A stretch of DNA of 38,236 bases, taken from assembly GCA_024635625.1 (NCBI GenBank), contig JAGXIQ010000008.1:1-38236 (forward strand), written 5' to 3'. The notes below the pieces were generated by a model, which ran no database searches, was not told where the DNA came from, and saw only the letters and a list, made by a program, of their open reading frames with translations. Both the position numbers and the translations under genes were made by a program. Below, one piece after another: positions 8,416 to 16,924 of this stretch. Source of the DNA: Loktanella sp. Lineage in GTDB: Bacteria; Pseudomonadota; Alphaproteobacteria; Rhodobacterales; Rhodobacteraceae. Within the stretch, counting starts at the first letter, position 1, and each line of letters begins with the position of its first letter.

Positions 8416-9732
8416 ATGCAACGAGATCCCCTGACGATGTTCTGCTACACCGACCTTGCCGGCCAGGTGCGCGGCAAGGGCTTTCCATCGTCGCAACTTG
8501 AGAAGCGATTGACGGGGGGCATCGGCTGGACACCGAACAACCTGATGTTCACGGCACTGGGAACGATTGCACCCGGGGCCTGGGGATCACACGGCGACGT
8601 GATGCTGATGCCCGACGCGGCCACCGGGGTCGCGGTGGATTATGGCGATGGCACACCCGCCGAACGGTTCTATCTGTGCGACGTGCAGAACACGGACGGC
8701 ACCGCGTGGGACTGCTGCCCGCGCACGCTGTTGCGTGACGCCGTGGCAGATCTGTTGGCGCAGACCGGTATCGTTCTGAAAGTCACATTCGAACACGAGT
8801 TCATCTACAGCGGCGCCAACGCGCGTGCGGCTGACAATTACGCATTGGATGCCGTCCGTCGCCACGGCGTGTTCGGCGAAACCTACCTTGGCGCACTGCG
8901 GACCGCAGGGGTCGAAGTGGACAGCTACCTTGCCGAATTTGCACCCGGGCAATTCGAGGTTACTGTACCGCCCTCCGATGCGCTGGTCGCCTGCGATACG
9001 GCCATGATCGTGCGCGAAATGGCGCGGGCCACGGCCTTTCGGCTGGGCCACGGTGTCAGCTTTTCTCCACGGGTGCAGCCCGATGGTCTGGGGAGCGGTG
9101 TGCACATCCATTTCAGTCTGTGGGATACGGACGGCACACCCCTCAGCCATGATCCGGACCGCCCGTTCGGCATCAGCGAAAGGGCAGGGCAGTTTCTGTC
9201 CGGGATTGTGCGGCACATGCCGGCCCTGTGCGCCTTTACCGCGCCGTCACCCGTGTCTTACCTGCGGCTGGTGTCGCATTCTTGGACCGGTGTGTGGTCG
9301 AATGTCGGGTTTCGCGACCGGGAGGCGGGGTTACGGATCTGTCCGACCTTCGGGGCGTCGCCCGAGGCTGTGGCGCGTCAGTTCAACTTTGAATTCCGCG
9401 CGGCCGATGCCACGGCGAACCCCTATCTGCAGCTGGCCGTCATCATCCGTGCCGGCCTTTCCGGGATCAGCGACGCGCTGCCGCCGCCGCAGCCGACGAT
9501 GAATGAAGACCCCGAAGCCATGTCGAGCGACGCGCGTGCTGCACGCCATATCGTCAGGCTGCCATCATCCGTGGACGCGGCCTTTGCGGCGCTGAAGGAT
9601 GATCCGGTCGTGCAGGGTTTCCTGCCGCAGCGACTGCTGGAAGCCTACCTTGCAAACAAGCAGGCCGAGTTTGAGATCAGCCGCGCATGGGCGCCGGACG
9701 AACTCTGCAAACGCTACGCCGAAATTTACTGA
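8416..9732 (+). CDS. Glutamine synthetase-family ligase
   Basis: A 438-residue member of the glutamine synthetase superfamily, probably an ATP-dependent gamma-glutamyl-amine ligase rather than the housekeeping enzyme. Metal and ATP-site motifs are present: the E-x-E pair at 126/128 (FEHEFIYS), EFAPGQFEVT around 174-183, the SGVHIHFSLWD loop around 227-236, and the late FEFRAADATANPYLQL segment. Proteins of this type include PuuA (putrescine), GlnA3-like and isopropylamine or aniline glutamylating enzymes. The ATG at 8416 has AGAGG six bases upstream; an earlier ATG at 8389 lacks such a site. In this setting it could glutamylate an imported or released amine, or reassimilate ammonia. Confidence 0.87.
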   Translation: MQRDPLTMFCYTDLAGQVRGKGFPSSQLEKRLTGGIGWTPNNLMFTALGTIAPGAWGSHGDVMLMPDAATGVAVDYGDGTPAERFYLCDVQNTDGTAWDCCPRTLLRDAVADLLAQTGIVLKVTFEHEFIYSGANARAADNYALDAVRRHGVFGETYLGALRTAGVEVDSYLAEFAPGQFEVTVPPSDALVACDTAMIVREMARATAFRLGHGVSFSPRVQPDGLGSGVHIHFSLWDTDGTPLSHDPDRPFGISERAGQFLSGIVRHMPALCAFTAPSPVSYLRLVSHSWTGVWSNVGFRDREAGLRICPTFGASPEAVARQFNFEFRAADATANPYLQLAVIIRAGLSGISDALPPPQPTMNEDPEAMSSDARAARHIVRLPSSVDAAFAALKDDPVVQGFLPQRLLEAYLANKQAEFEISRAWAPDELCKRYAEIY

Positions 9733-9778
9733 CGATGAATCATCGGTTCTGGTCATAGCGGTTCAAAGGAGAAAAGAG

Positions 9779-10519
9779 ATGGGACAATTGGATGGCCGGA
9801 TGGCGATCGTGACCGGGGCCGCAACCGGTCTTGGCCGTGGGATCGCCATGCTCTACGCGGCTGAAGGGGCCAATGTCGCCGTCCTTGACCGTAATGGACC
9901 GGGTGCTGAGGCTGTGGCCGCCGTCATCCGCGCGACCGGACGCCAAAGCCTTTCGTTTCAAGTCGACGTCGGGAACGAAACCGAGGTGCAGTCCGCAATC
10001 GCGGCTGTTGTTGATGGCCTCGGTCCGCCTGCGATCCTTGTCAACAATGCGGGTATCGGCACGGTGTCTTTGGTGGAAAACATGGCCACTGCCATGTGGG
10101 ACGAAATGATCCGTATCAACTTGACCAGCGTTTTCTATTGCACCCGTGCGGTGTTGCCCCACATGCGCGCGCAACGCTATGGCCGGATCATCAACATCAG
10201 CTCTCAACTGGCCCATAAGGGTGGCGAAGGCATGGGGCACTACGCCGCTGCCAAAGCTGGTATTCTGGGCCTGACCCGTTCGCTGGCCTACGAGGTCACA
10301 CGAGACAACATTGCGGTGAACGCGATCTGTCCCGGACCCCTTTTGACCGACATGAAACTGCCGGCGGAATGGGCGGCGAAAAAGCAGGGCGAACTGTTGA
10401 CAGGGCGACAGGGTCATGTGGACGAGATCACACCGACGGCGCTCTTGCTGGCGACCGAGGCCGCCGCATTTTACGTCGGTGCCACGTTCAACCCCAACGG
10501 TGGAGACATCATGGTATGA
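9779..10519 (+). CDS. SDR-family oxidoreductase
   Basis: A 246-residue classical short-chain dehydrogenase. The cofactor motif TGAATGLG is at residues 12-19, NNAG at 89-92, and the catalytic serine (141/142), Y155 and K159 lie in NISSQ..HYAAAK. An aspartate at the end of the second strand (VAVLDRNG) favours NAD(H) over NADP(H). A strong ribosome site (AAAGGAG) precedes the ATG. It likely oxidises or reduces a hydroxyl/carbonyl intermediate of the module's pathway. The substrate cannot be inferred. Confidence 0.9.
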   Translation: MGQLDGRMAIVTGAATGLGRGIAMLYAAEGANVAVLDRNGPGAEAVAAVIRATGRQSLSFQVDVGNETEVQSAIAAVVDGLGPPAILVNNAGIGTVSLVENMATAMWDEMIRINLTSVFYCTRAVLPHMRAQRYGRIINISSQLAHKGGEGMGHYAAAKAGILGLTRSLAYEVTRDNIAVNAICPGPLLTDMKLPAEWAAKKQGELLTGRQGHVDEITPTALLLATEAAAFYVGATFNPNGGDIMV

Positions 10520-10665
10520 CGATGCCAAGAGAGAGGTGCGGATCATGAATGGCCTGACGCGCACGGTCATGAGGGCAGGCGGCCTGCGTCCAGCCAAATC
10601 AAATCCGGCAAGCGGGCCATGCGATCCCGGCACGTCGGCAACGCCGTCATGATTGGCAATTGTAT

Positions 10666-12030
10666 ATGACGGCCAACGTCCTTGATCATAGTCTGCGCAC
10701 AATCGCGACGCAGTTGGCTGATGGATCGCTGCGGGCGCGGGATCTGATCGAAGCGGCCTTGGCGCACCATGATCCTGCGTTGAACGCCTATGTGTCATGG
10801 GCGCCAGATATGGCGCGTCGACAGGCCGCGGCGGCTGACGCCGCCTTTTCCGCAGGCACGTGCCTGGGGAAGCTTCAAGGCATCCCGATATCCTTCAAGG
10901 ACCTCTATGGTGTTGCGGGGCTGCCGACATTTGCGGGCAGTCCCCGCGCGCTACCTGAGGCGTGGACCGCCGAAGGTCCCCTTGTCGCTGCGGTACGCAG
11001 GCAACTGGGGGTCATTGTCGGCAAGACCCATACGGTTGAATTCGCCTTTGGCGGATTGGGAACCAGCGAGCATCACCCGGTGCCGTGGAACCCGCGAGAC
11101 CGACAAAACCACCGCGCCCCCGGCGGATCGAGCAGCGGCGCGGGCGTCTCTGTTGCAGAAGGTACGGCGCTTGTGGCCTTCGGAACCGATACCGGAGGGT
11201 CGGTGCGCATTCCTGCCAGTATGACCGGCACGGTTGGCTTGAAGACGACGTTGGGAAAATGGTCGGTTCAGGGCATCGTGCCGCTCAGCCCGAGTTTCGA
11301 TACCCCCGGAATCCTGACGCGCACCGCTGACGACGCGGCCTTTGCGTTTGAACACCTCGGGGGCGACAAGGTGCCCGATCTGCCTGAAGGAACGTCGCTG
11401 CGGATCGGGGTCGCAGAGCGATTTTTCTGGGAAGGCACCGATCCTGGCATCGCCGAGCGCGTCACGGAGGCAATGCGGCTGCTGGAGGCTGCTGGTGCGA
11501 CACTGACAGAGCAGACCTTGCCCGGTTGCGCCGAGGTTTATGAGATCTATCATCAGGGCGGAATCGTATCGGCCGAACTTTACGCCTTTCTCAGCGGTCA
11601 TTTGCCGGACTGGCTTGAAACCCTCGATCCACGCGTCCGGCAGCGGATGGATGACGGGCGCGACCTGCCGGCTTGGACCTACTTGCATCGCAAATCCCGC
11701 TATGCGGCTTTGGCCGCCGAGGCGGCCGCCGTTCTGGAGGGCTATGACGCGATCATCAGTCCGACAGTGCCGATCACCCCGCCGCCCGTCGCCAAGCTGG
11801 CCAACGCGGACACATATGCACGGCTTAATCTGGCCAACGTCCGCAATACCTGCGTCGTCAGTTTTCTGGGTCTCTGCGCCGTGACCATTCCCGCCGGGTT
11901 TGACGCTGCCGGTCTGCCGGTCGGGCTTCAGCTGATCGGGGCCCCCGGACGCGAAGCGCAATTGCTGGCAATTGCCCGGACGATCGAAGTCCTGCTGGCG
12001 AAGGCCGATATCTGGAGTCCCCATGCCTGA
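10666..12030 (+). CDS. Amidase-signature family amidase
   Basis: A 454-residue amidase of the amidase-signature (GatA-like) superfamily. The Ser-cisSer-Lys triad is intact: K78 (SFKDLYG), the cis-serine at about 156 (PGGSSSGAG) and nucleophile S179 (TDTGGSVRIPAS). The family hydrolyses carboxylic amides, acyl-ureas and similar substrates. gatB and gatC homologues are absent, so a role in tRNA amidation is unlikely. The ATG at 10666 is preferred to a TTG six bases earlier. It follows the SDR gene after about 146 bp and precedes a cysteine hydrolase, consistent with two sequential deamidation steps, which is inference. Confidence 0.92.
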   Translation: MTANVLDHSLRTIATQLADGSLRARDLIEAALAHHDPALNAYVSWAPDMARRQAAAADAAFSAGTCLGKLQGIPISFKDLYGVAGLPTFAGSPRALPEAWTAEGPLVAAVRRQLGVIVGKTHTVEFAFGGLGTSEHHPVPWNPRDRQNHRAPGGSSSGAGVSVAEGTALVAFGTDTGGSVRIPASMTGTVGLKTTLGKWSVQGIVPLSPSFDTPGILTRTADDAAFAFEHLGGDKVPDLPEGTSLRIGVAERFFWEGTDPGIAERVTEAMRLLEAAGATLTEQTLPGCAEVYEIYHQGGIVSAELYAFLSGHLPDWLETLDPRVRQRMDDGRDLPAWTYLHRKSRYAALAAEAAAVLEGYDAIISPTVPITPPPVAKLANADTYARLNLANVRNTCVVSFLGLCAVTIPAGFDAAGLPVGLQLIGAPGREAQLLAIARTIEVLLAKADIWSPHA

Positions 12031-12078
12031 AAGGCCCGAAAAACCTAAGAAATCCATCCCTTTCCCAAGAGGTTACGC

Positions 12079-12708
12079 ATGCCCACCCCTAACGACGCCT
12101 CCTTCAGTCGCATCCGCCCCTTCGATCCCAAGCGGACCTGCCTGCTATTGATAGATACGCAGAATTACGTCTGGAATTCTCGGGTTGCAGAAAACATTCC
12201 ATATTTCGACTCCGAAATCCGCGAGACGGTACTGCCGAACCTGCGTCGGCTTCTGACCAGCTTTCGTGCGGCGGGGGCAGAGGTGATGTACACTGTGATG
12301 GAAAATCTGACCGACGACGGGCGTGATCGCAGTCTGGATTACAAGCTGTCGCAATTCTTCATCGCAAAAGGATCGTGGGACGCCAAGGTGCTGGACCAAC
12401 TTACACCGGGAAAAGACGACATCGTGCTGCCCAAGACGTCTTCCGGTGTCTTCAATTCGACGAATATCGAATACCTGCTACGCAACATCGGGATCGATAC
12501 GCTCGTCGTCACGGGCTTTCTGACCGATCAATGCGTCGATCATACGGTGCGGGATGCGGCCGACCGCGGCTTCTATCCTGTCTGCGTCGCGGACGCCTGT
12601 GCTACCCATACCGAAAAGCGCAATAAAAATGCTTTGTCGGCGTTTGCGGGGTACTGCCGGACGATGTCGACCGACACCTTGATCGACGCGATCGAGGCCG
12701 GCGCATGA
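12079..12708 (+). CDS. Isochorismatase-family cysteine hydrolase, copy 2
   Basis: A 209-residue paralogue of the hydrolase at 1171-1818. The triad is D26 (LLIDTQNY), K119 (VLPKTSSGVF) and C152 (GFLTDQCVDHTV). The two copies share the central ENLTDDGRDRSLDYK-like stretch and the KGSWDAKV segment, but differ at the N-terminus, where this one has an extra lead of about four residues. A ribosome site (AAGAGG) lies upstream of the ATG. It ends module A; a pair of stem-loops follows. The copies may handle related amides, or one may act on the product of the other module enzymes. Confidence 0.88.
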   Translation: MPTPNDASFSRIRPFDPKRTCLLLIDTQNYVWNSRVAENIPYFDSEIRETVLPNLRRLLTSFRAAGAEVMYTVMENLTDDGRDRSLDYKLSQFFIAKGSWDAKVLDQLTPGKDDIVLPKTSSGVFNSTNIEYLLRNIGIDTLVVTGFLTDQCVDHTVRDAADRGFYPVCVADACATHTEKRNKNALSAFAGYCRTMSTDTLIDAIEAGA

Positions 12709-12781
12709 CGAACGTCAAAGGCAGCCTTGCCTGGTTTCAATCTGCAACGCGCGGTGGCCACAACGCACCGCATCCCAGTTT

Positions 12782-12845
12782 AGGCATGGGCAGGCGCCTC
12801 GGATTCCGCCCGTTATCCCATGCCTCGGGCTTCCCCCCCAAGCCC
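12782..12845 (+). terminator. Two tandem stem-loops between modules A and B
   Basis: The 180-bp gap before the peptide-binding protein holds AGGCATGGG (12782-12790) pairing with CCCATGCCT (12817-12825), with an inner GGCG/CGCC that could extend the stem. A second hairpin follows directly: GGGCTT (12827-12832) pairs with AAGCCC (12840-12845) around a loop of seven cytosines. No T-run follows. These may terminate module A transcription or protect an mRNA end. Confidence 0.45.
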
Positions 12846-12888
12846 CAAGTCCAATGGCGGGACCTCAACACAACACAGGAGACTTTCG

Positions 12889-14412
12889 ATGTCGAGACGA
12901 TCAAGAGGCCTTGGTATTTTTGTGGTGTCAGCGGTTTGCGCCGCGCTTGTGACGACCACTGCACAAGCGCGCGACCTGAGGATCGGGATCCGTGCCGATC
13001 CCGATATTCTTGACCCCGCACAGGGTGGCTCGGTTGCGGGTCGACTGATTTTTGCGTCGCTCTGTGATAAACTGATCGACACGACGCCCGAAGGCGCTTT
13101 TCGTCCCCAACTGGCCACCGCGTGGGACTGGTCCGAGGACAACCGTTCGCTGACCTTGAAATTGCGACCCGAGGTCAAGTTTCATGACGGCACCGCCTTG
13201 GATGCTGCGGCGGTGAAGACGAATCTGGACCGTTACCGGTCCGATCCGATTTCGCGTCGCCAAACCGAGTTGAAGTCGATTGCGTCGGTCGAGGTTGTCG
13301 ATCCACTGACCGTTCGGATTGATCTCGCACAACCTGACGCGCCCTTGGTGGCTGCATTGGCTGATCGCGCAGGCATGATCATGTCTCCAAAGGCGCTGGC
13401 TGACGCTGGAGAAGATATCGGTTTGAATCCCGTTTGCGCCGGGCCGTTCAAGTTCGTCGAACGCGTGTCGCAGGATTTCATCAAGCTCGAGAAGTTCGAT
13501 GAATATTGGAACAGCGACGAAATCTTTCTGGATGGGGTCACATTCCTGCCGATACCCGACGATTCGATTCGACTTCTCAGCCTGCGCTCGGGCGATCTGG
13601 ACATGATCGAACGGGTGGCGCCCACCGATATCAAGGCCGTCGAAGACGATGCTGGCCTGACGCTGGTGCGCGGACCTTCGGTTGCATACGATCTGATATC
13701 GATCAATGTCGCCAACGGAGATAAGGCCCAGAACCCCTTGGGTCAGGATGCCCGCGTGCGCCGCGCATTCGAGCTGTCTATCGACCGCAATGTGCTAAAT
13801 CAGGTGGTCTACAACGGCCTTTTCGTGCCAAGCAATCAACACGAAGTGCCCGGATCGCAATACTACGACGCCACGCACCCGGTGCCGGAACGCGATGTCG
13901 AAGCGGCAAAATCGCTGCTGGCGGAAGCTGGTATCCCGAACCCCAGCTTCACTTTGAATGTTGCAAATAGCTCCACGTCCCAGCAGATCGGTGAAATCGT
14001 TCAGGCGATGGCAGCCGAAGCCGGATTTGACGTCAAGCTCGAAGCGCTCGAATCCTCGACGATGGCGTCGCGGGCAGATGCAGGGGACTATCAGGCCTCA
14101 TTGGTCATCTGGAGCGGCCGTCCTGACCCGGACGCCAACGTTGCACCCTGGGCGTCATGCGACGGCTTCTTGAACTGGGGGAAATATTGCGATCCCGCTC
14201 TGGATGCGATCCTGAAGCAGGCACGCGAGATTACCGATCCGACGATGCGTTCTGACCTCTACCAGCAGGCCGTCGCGATCTACACCACGGCCAATCCCCA
14301 CATCATCATGTATCACTACACCTCACTGTTCGGTCTTCGAAACGAGGTGACTGGGTTTGTGGCATTCCCTGACAGTCTGATCCGGCTGCAGGGGGTAAAA
14401 AACTCCGAATAG
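12889..14412 (+). CDS. Family-5 (peptide/nickel-type) substrate-binding protein, copy 1
   Basis: A 507-residue periplasmic binding protein of the oligopeptide/dipeptide family (SBP family 5). A Sec signal peptide runs to about AQA at residue 27, followed by the mature DLRIGIRADPDILDPAQGG start typical of DppA-like proteins. Middle markers such as LTLKLRPEVKFHDGTALDAAAV are present. A ribosome site (CAGGAGA) precedes the ATG at 12889. It has no permease genes directly next to it; the nearest are dppBCDF from 16925, which also carry their own binding protein at 20691. It may feed that same transporter with a different ligand. A hairpin follows the stop. Confidence 0.92.
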   Translation: MSRRSRGLGIFVVSAVCAALVTTTAQARDLRIGIRADPDILDPAQGGSVAGRLIFASLCDKLIDTTPEGAFRPQLATAWDWSEDNRSLTLKLRPEVKFHDGTALDAAAVKTNLDRYRSDPISRRQTELKSIASVEVVDPLTVRIDLAQPDAPLVAALADRAGMIMSPKALADAGEDIGLNPVCAGPFKFVERVSQDFIKLEKFDEYWNSDEIFLDGVTFLPIPDDSIRLLSLRSGDLDMIERVAPTDIKAVEDDAGLTLVRGPSVAYDLISINVANGDKAQNPLGQDARVRRAFELSIDRNVLNQVVYNGLFVPSNQHEVPGSQYYDATHPVPERDVEAAKSLLAEAGIPNPSFTLNVANSSTSQQIGEIVQAMAAEAGFDVKLEALESSTMASRADAGDYQASLVIWSGRPDPDANVAPWASCDGFLNWGKYCDPALDAILKQAREITDPTMRSDLYQQAVAIYTTANPHIIMYHYTSLFGLRNEVTGFVAFPDSLIRLQGVKNSE

Positions 14413-14426
14413 AGAGATATTTGGCG

Positions 14427-14448
14427 CAACCCCCGCTTCAGGGGGTTG
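14427..14448 (+). terminator. Stem-loop after the first peptide-binding protein
   Basis: A perfect 8-bp inverted repeat: CAACCCCC (14427-14434) and GGGGGTTG (14441-14448) around a 6-base loop, 15 bases after the stop. It lacks a clear T-run, so it may be a terminator or an mRNA-protecting hairpin. Confidence 0.6.
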
Positions 14449-14519
14449 TACCAAGTCTTCTGGTTCAGCCTCTCACTCCTGAGCGTGCAGTGTTTCTCGT
14501 ATAGGCACGTGCGCTTTCA

Positions 14520-14716
14520 GATCAAGCTGACTTGAGGCGGGCAGGGTGGTTTTGGTGGCGCAGGTCTGGGCCCCAATATGTTTCCTAAATCCGGAAGCGG
14601 CGCATCCACGTCTCATGATTGTGTCGGTGGAATTGGCGTATCGGAAACGATCTAGTCCTATGCAGATATTTGTGCCCACATGCGCTTACGGCAGATAGAT
14701 CGGTCTGACAGTCCCG
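14520..14716. repeat. Possible relic of an IS6-type element
   Basis: The string TTGAGGCGGGCAGGG (about 14533-14547) also occurs near the left ends of the IS elements at 24713 and 30501. A GTCTGACAG at about 14703-14711 resembles their right ends (GTCTGACAGCACC). The roughly 150 bases between show no transposase reading frame. This fits a heavily decayed, internally deleted copy or a small non-autonomous derivative, but the match is short and seen by eye only. The rest of the 14449-14764 gap shows no gene. Confidence 0.35.
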
Positions 14717-14764
14717 AAAATGAGCTTCGAGTTCTGCTTGCGACGCACCTCTGAAGGTCGACCG

Positions 14765-15838
14765 ATGAATTATCACAACAAGGATACCCCCATGATGCTG
14801 CGTGCCCGCGATCTTGGTCTGCCGTTCTCGGGCCAGCCTGGTCCCTTCAATGCGATCACCGACGTGGCGGGCGTGCGCGTCGGTTTCTGCACCCTGACCG
14901 ACCCTGCCCGTGCGATGCGAACCGGGGTGACGGCTATCATTCCGCGCCCTGATCGCGGCACGCCCCAGCCGGTCTGGGCCGGACACTATAGCCTGAACGG
15001 CAATGGCGAGATGACGGGGACACACTGGATTGATGATGCGGGCTATTTCCTGGGACCGGTCTGCATCACCAACACGCATGGGGTCGGGGCGGTCCATCAC
15101 GGCGCGGTGCGCTGGATGATTGACACCTATGCAGATCACTTTGCGAATCATGCCTGGGCGATGCCTGTGGTGGGGGAAACCTATGATGGGGTTCTGAACG
15201 ATATCAATGCACTGCATGTGACATCGGACCATGCCATCGCCGCGCTGAATGCCGCCACTGGCGGTCCAGTAGCCGAAGGGTCCACCGGCGGCGGCAATGG
15301 CATGATCGCCTATGAGTTCAAGGGCGGCACTGGCACGTCATCGCGCCTTGTCGGGCCGTGGACGGTGGGCGCGCTGGTGCAGGCCAATCACGGAATCCGT
15401 CCGTGGCTGACAATGCTTGGCAGGCCTTTGGGGCAGACCATGACCGAGGGGCGTCTGTTGGACCGTGAACGCGGATCGATCATCGTTGTGATCGGCACCG
15501 ATGCGCCGCTGTCAGGATTAGCACTGCGGCAACTGGCCAAGCGTGCGACGATCGGCATTGGGCGCGGTGGCACGCCGGGCGGCAACAGTTCGGGCGATAT
15601 CTTCTTGGCGTTTTCCACCGCCAATCCGATGCTGCTGCCGTCGCCCGATCAGGCGATCCTGCACAAGCAGGAACTCAACATCGAACATCTCGACCCACTT
15701 TATCTTGCGGCGGTGGAGGCGGTGGAGGAAGCCGTCATCAACGCTCTGGTGGCGGGCGAGGATGTAGTGGCAATAAAGCCTGCGGGCCTTGTCGTACGCG
15801 CCATCGACACAGAGGCGTTGCGCGCAGCCTTTGCCTGA
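14765..15838 (+). CDS. P1-family aminopeptidase (DmpA/BapA-like)
   Basis: A 357-residue peptidase of the P1 (DmpA/BapA, L-aminopeptidase D-esterase/beta-aminopeptidase) family. The hallmark self-cleavage and nucleophile motif GNSSGDIFLAFST is present; the serine after the asparagine (about residue 275) would become the N-terminus of the small subunit after autocleavage. Other family segments are the N-terminal ITDVAGVRVG, CITNTHGVGAVHHG, ETYDGVLNDIN, EGSTGGGNGM and VQANHGIRPWL. Known members release N-terminal residues from peptides and D-amino-acid amides, or from beta-peptides. No signal peptide is evident. The ATG at 14765 has GAAGG upstream; a later ATG at 14792 is possible. The neighbouring peptide transporter supports peptide breakdown. 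Confidence 0.9.
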   Translation: MNYHNKDTPMMLRARDLGLPFSGQPGPFNAITDVAGVRVGFCTLTDPARAMRTGVTAIIPRPDRGTPQPVWAGHYSLNGNGEMTGTHWIDDAGYFLGPVCITNTHGVGAVHHGAVRWMIDTYADHFANHAWAMPVVGETYDGVLNDINALHVTSDHAIAALNAATGGPVAEGSTGGGNGMIAYEFKGGTGTSSRLVGPWTVGALVQANHGIRPWLTMLGRPLGQTMTEGRLLDRERGSIIVVIGTDAPLSGLALRQLAKRATIGIGRGGTPGGNSSGDIFLAFSTANPMLLPSPDQAILHKQELNIEHLDPLYLAAVEAVEEAVINALVAGEDVVAIKPAGLVVRAIDTEALRAAFA

Positions 15839-16017
15839 GTCGCGGCTGGCCTTTGCGTGCAAATGCAAGATTGCCTTTCTTTTGGGCGTTTCGCGTGATT
15901 TCCTAGCAGAGCGTGGTGTTGCTCTGAAAACATTGGCAATGGCGGCGACCGCGGCATGCCCTAGCCAAGGATCAGCGATAGAAAAAGTGGAATTAGTTTG
16001 CAGGGAATCCCGAAACC

Positions 16018-16908
16018 ATGTGGCGACAAATCGAGCCGGACCGGCGGCATGAAATCGAGGTCGAAGGCGGAACCGTTGTCGCGTATGACTTTGGCACCGG
16101 AGATGATGTGCTGCTGTGCCTGAACGGCGGTCCCGGCCTGCCCTGTGACTACTTGCGCGAGGCACATAGCTGCCTAGTGGATCAGGGATTTCGCGTCGTG
16201 GCGTTTGACCAGCTGGGCACGGGCGCATCATCCCGCCCCACCAATTCGGACCTGTGGACGATCGATCGCTATGTTGCGGAGACGGAAGCGGTCCGGCAGG
16301 CGCTGGGGCTGGGGGCGGTGCATCTGCTGGGCCATTCGTGGGGCGGGTGGCTTGCCATCGACTATGCGCTGACCCACCCGGATGCCGTCCGGACCCTGAC
16401 GCTGGCCGATACGAATGCCGACATGCCGCACCTCGTATCCGAACTTCACCGCCTTCGCGCGGCTCTTGGGCCGGAAGCGGTTGCCATGATGCAGCGGTTC
16501 GAGGCGGAAGGACGTTTCGGCCACCCAGCCTATGTCGCCGCCGTGACGCTGCTGAATTACCGCCACGTCTGTAGGCTGGACACATGGCCAGACCCGGTGA
16601 ACAGGTCTTTGGACGACTGGAATATGGGGCCTTATGTGACCATGCAAGGGCCGAACGAGTTCCTTTATACCGGCAACATGAAGGACTGGAACCGTGTGCC
16701 GGATCTGCATTTCATCACTGCACCGACGCTGATCCTGTGCGGCCAGCATGATGAACTGACCCCGGCCTGTTCGCTGCGGATGAAACAACAGATGCCACAC
16801 GCTGAACTGACGGTTTTCCCCAATGCCTCGCACATGCCGTTTTACGAAGATCCGGGCGAGTATTACCCTGTTCTGACCGGGTTCCTGAACCGGCACAGGG
16901 CCGAATGA
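16018..16908 (+). CDS. Alpha/beta-hydrolase, proline iminopeptidase family
   Basis: A 296-residue hydrolase of the S33 proline iminopeptidase family. The oxyanion element NGGPG is at about residues 36-40 (usually HGGPG), the nucleophile S107 is in GHSWGG, the acid is D245 (GQHDELTP) and the base is H272 (NASHMPF). Such enzymes release N-terminal proline or other residues from short peptides. It sits 180 bp after the P1 peptidase and 16 bp before the Dpp permease gene, so it is likely the first gene of the peptide-transport operon. No export signal is visible, which suits hydrolysis after uptake. Other alpha/beta-hydrolase substrates cannot be ruled out. Confidence 0.88.
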   Translation: MWRQIEPDRRHEIEVEGGTVVAYDFGTGDDVLLCLNGGPGLPCDYLREAHSCLVDQGFRVVAFDQLGTGASSRPTNSDLWTIDRYVAETEAVRQALGLGAVHLLGHSWGGWLAIDYALTHPDAVRTLTLADTNADMPHLVSELHRLRAALGPEAVAMMQRFEAEGRFGHPAYVAAVTLLNYRHVCRLDTWPDPVNRSLDDWNMGPYVTMQGPNEFLYTGNMKDWNRVPDLHFITAPTLILCGQHDELTPACSLRMKQQMPHAELTVFPNASHMPFYEDPGEYYPVLTGFLNRHRAE

Positions 16909-16924
16909 TAATAGGGCCGCGCTG

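Noticed and set aside
10666-12030. GatA subunit of the tRNA amidotransferase
   Set aside because: No gatB or gatC nearby, and the gene sits in a catabolic transport cluster.
12705-13013. Short plus-strand open frame between modules A and B
   Set aside because: It overlaps the two stem-loops and the start of the binding protein, with no recognisable content.
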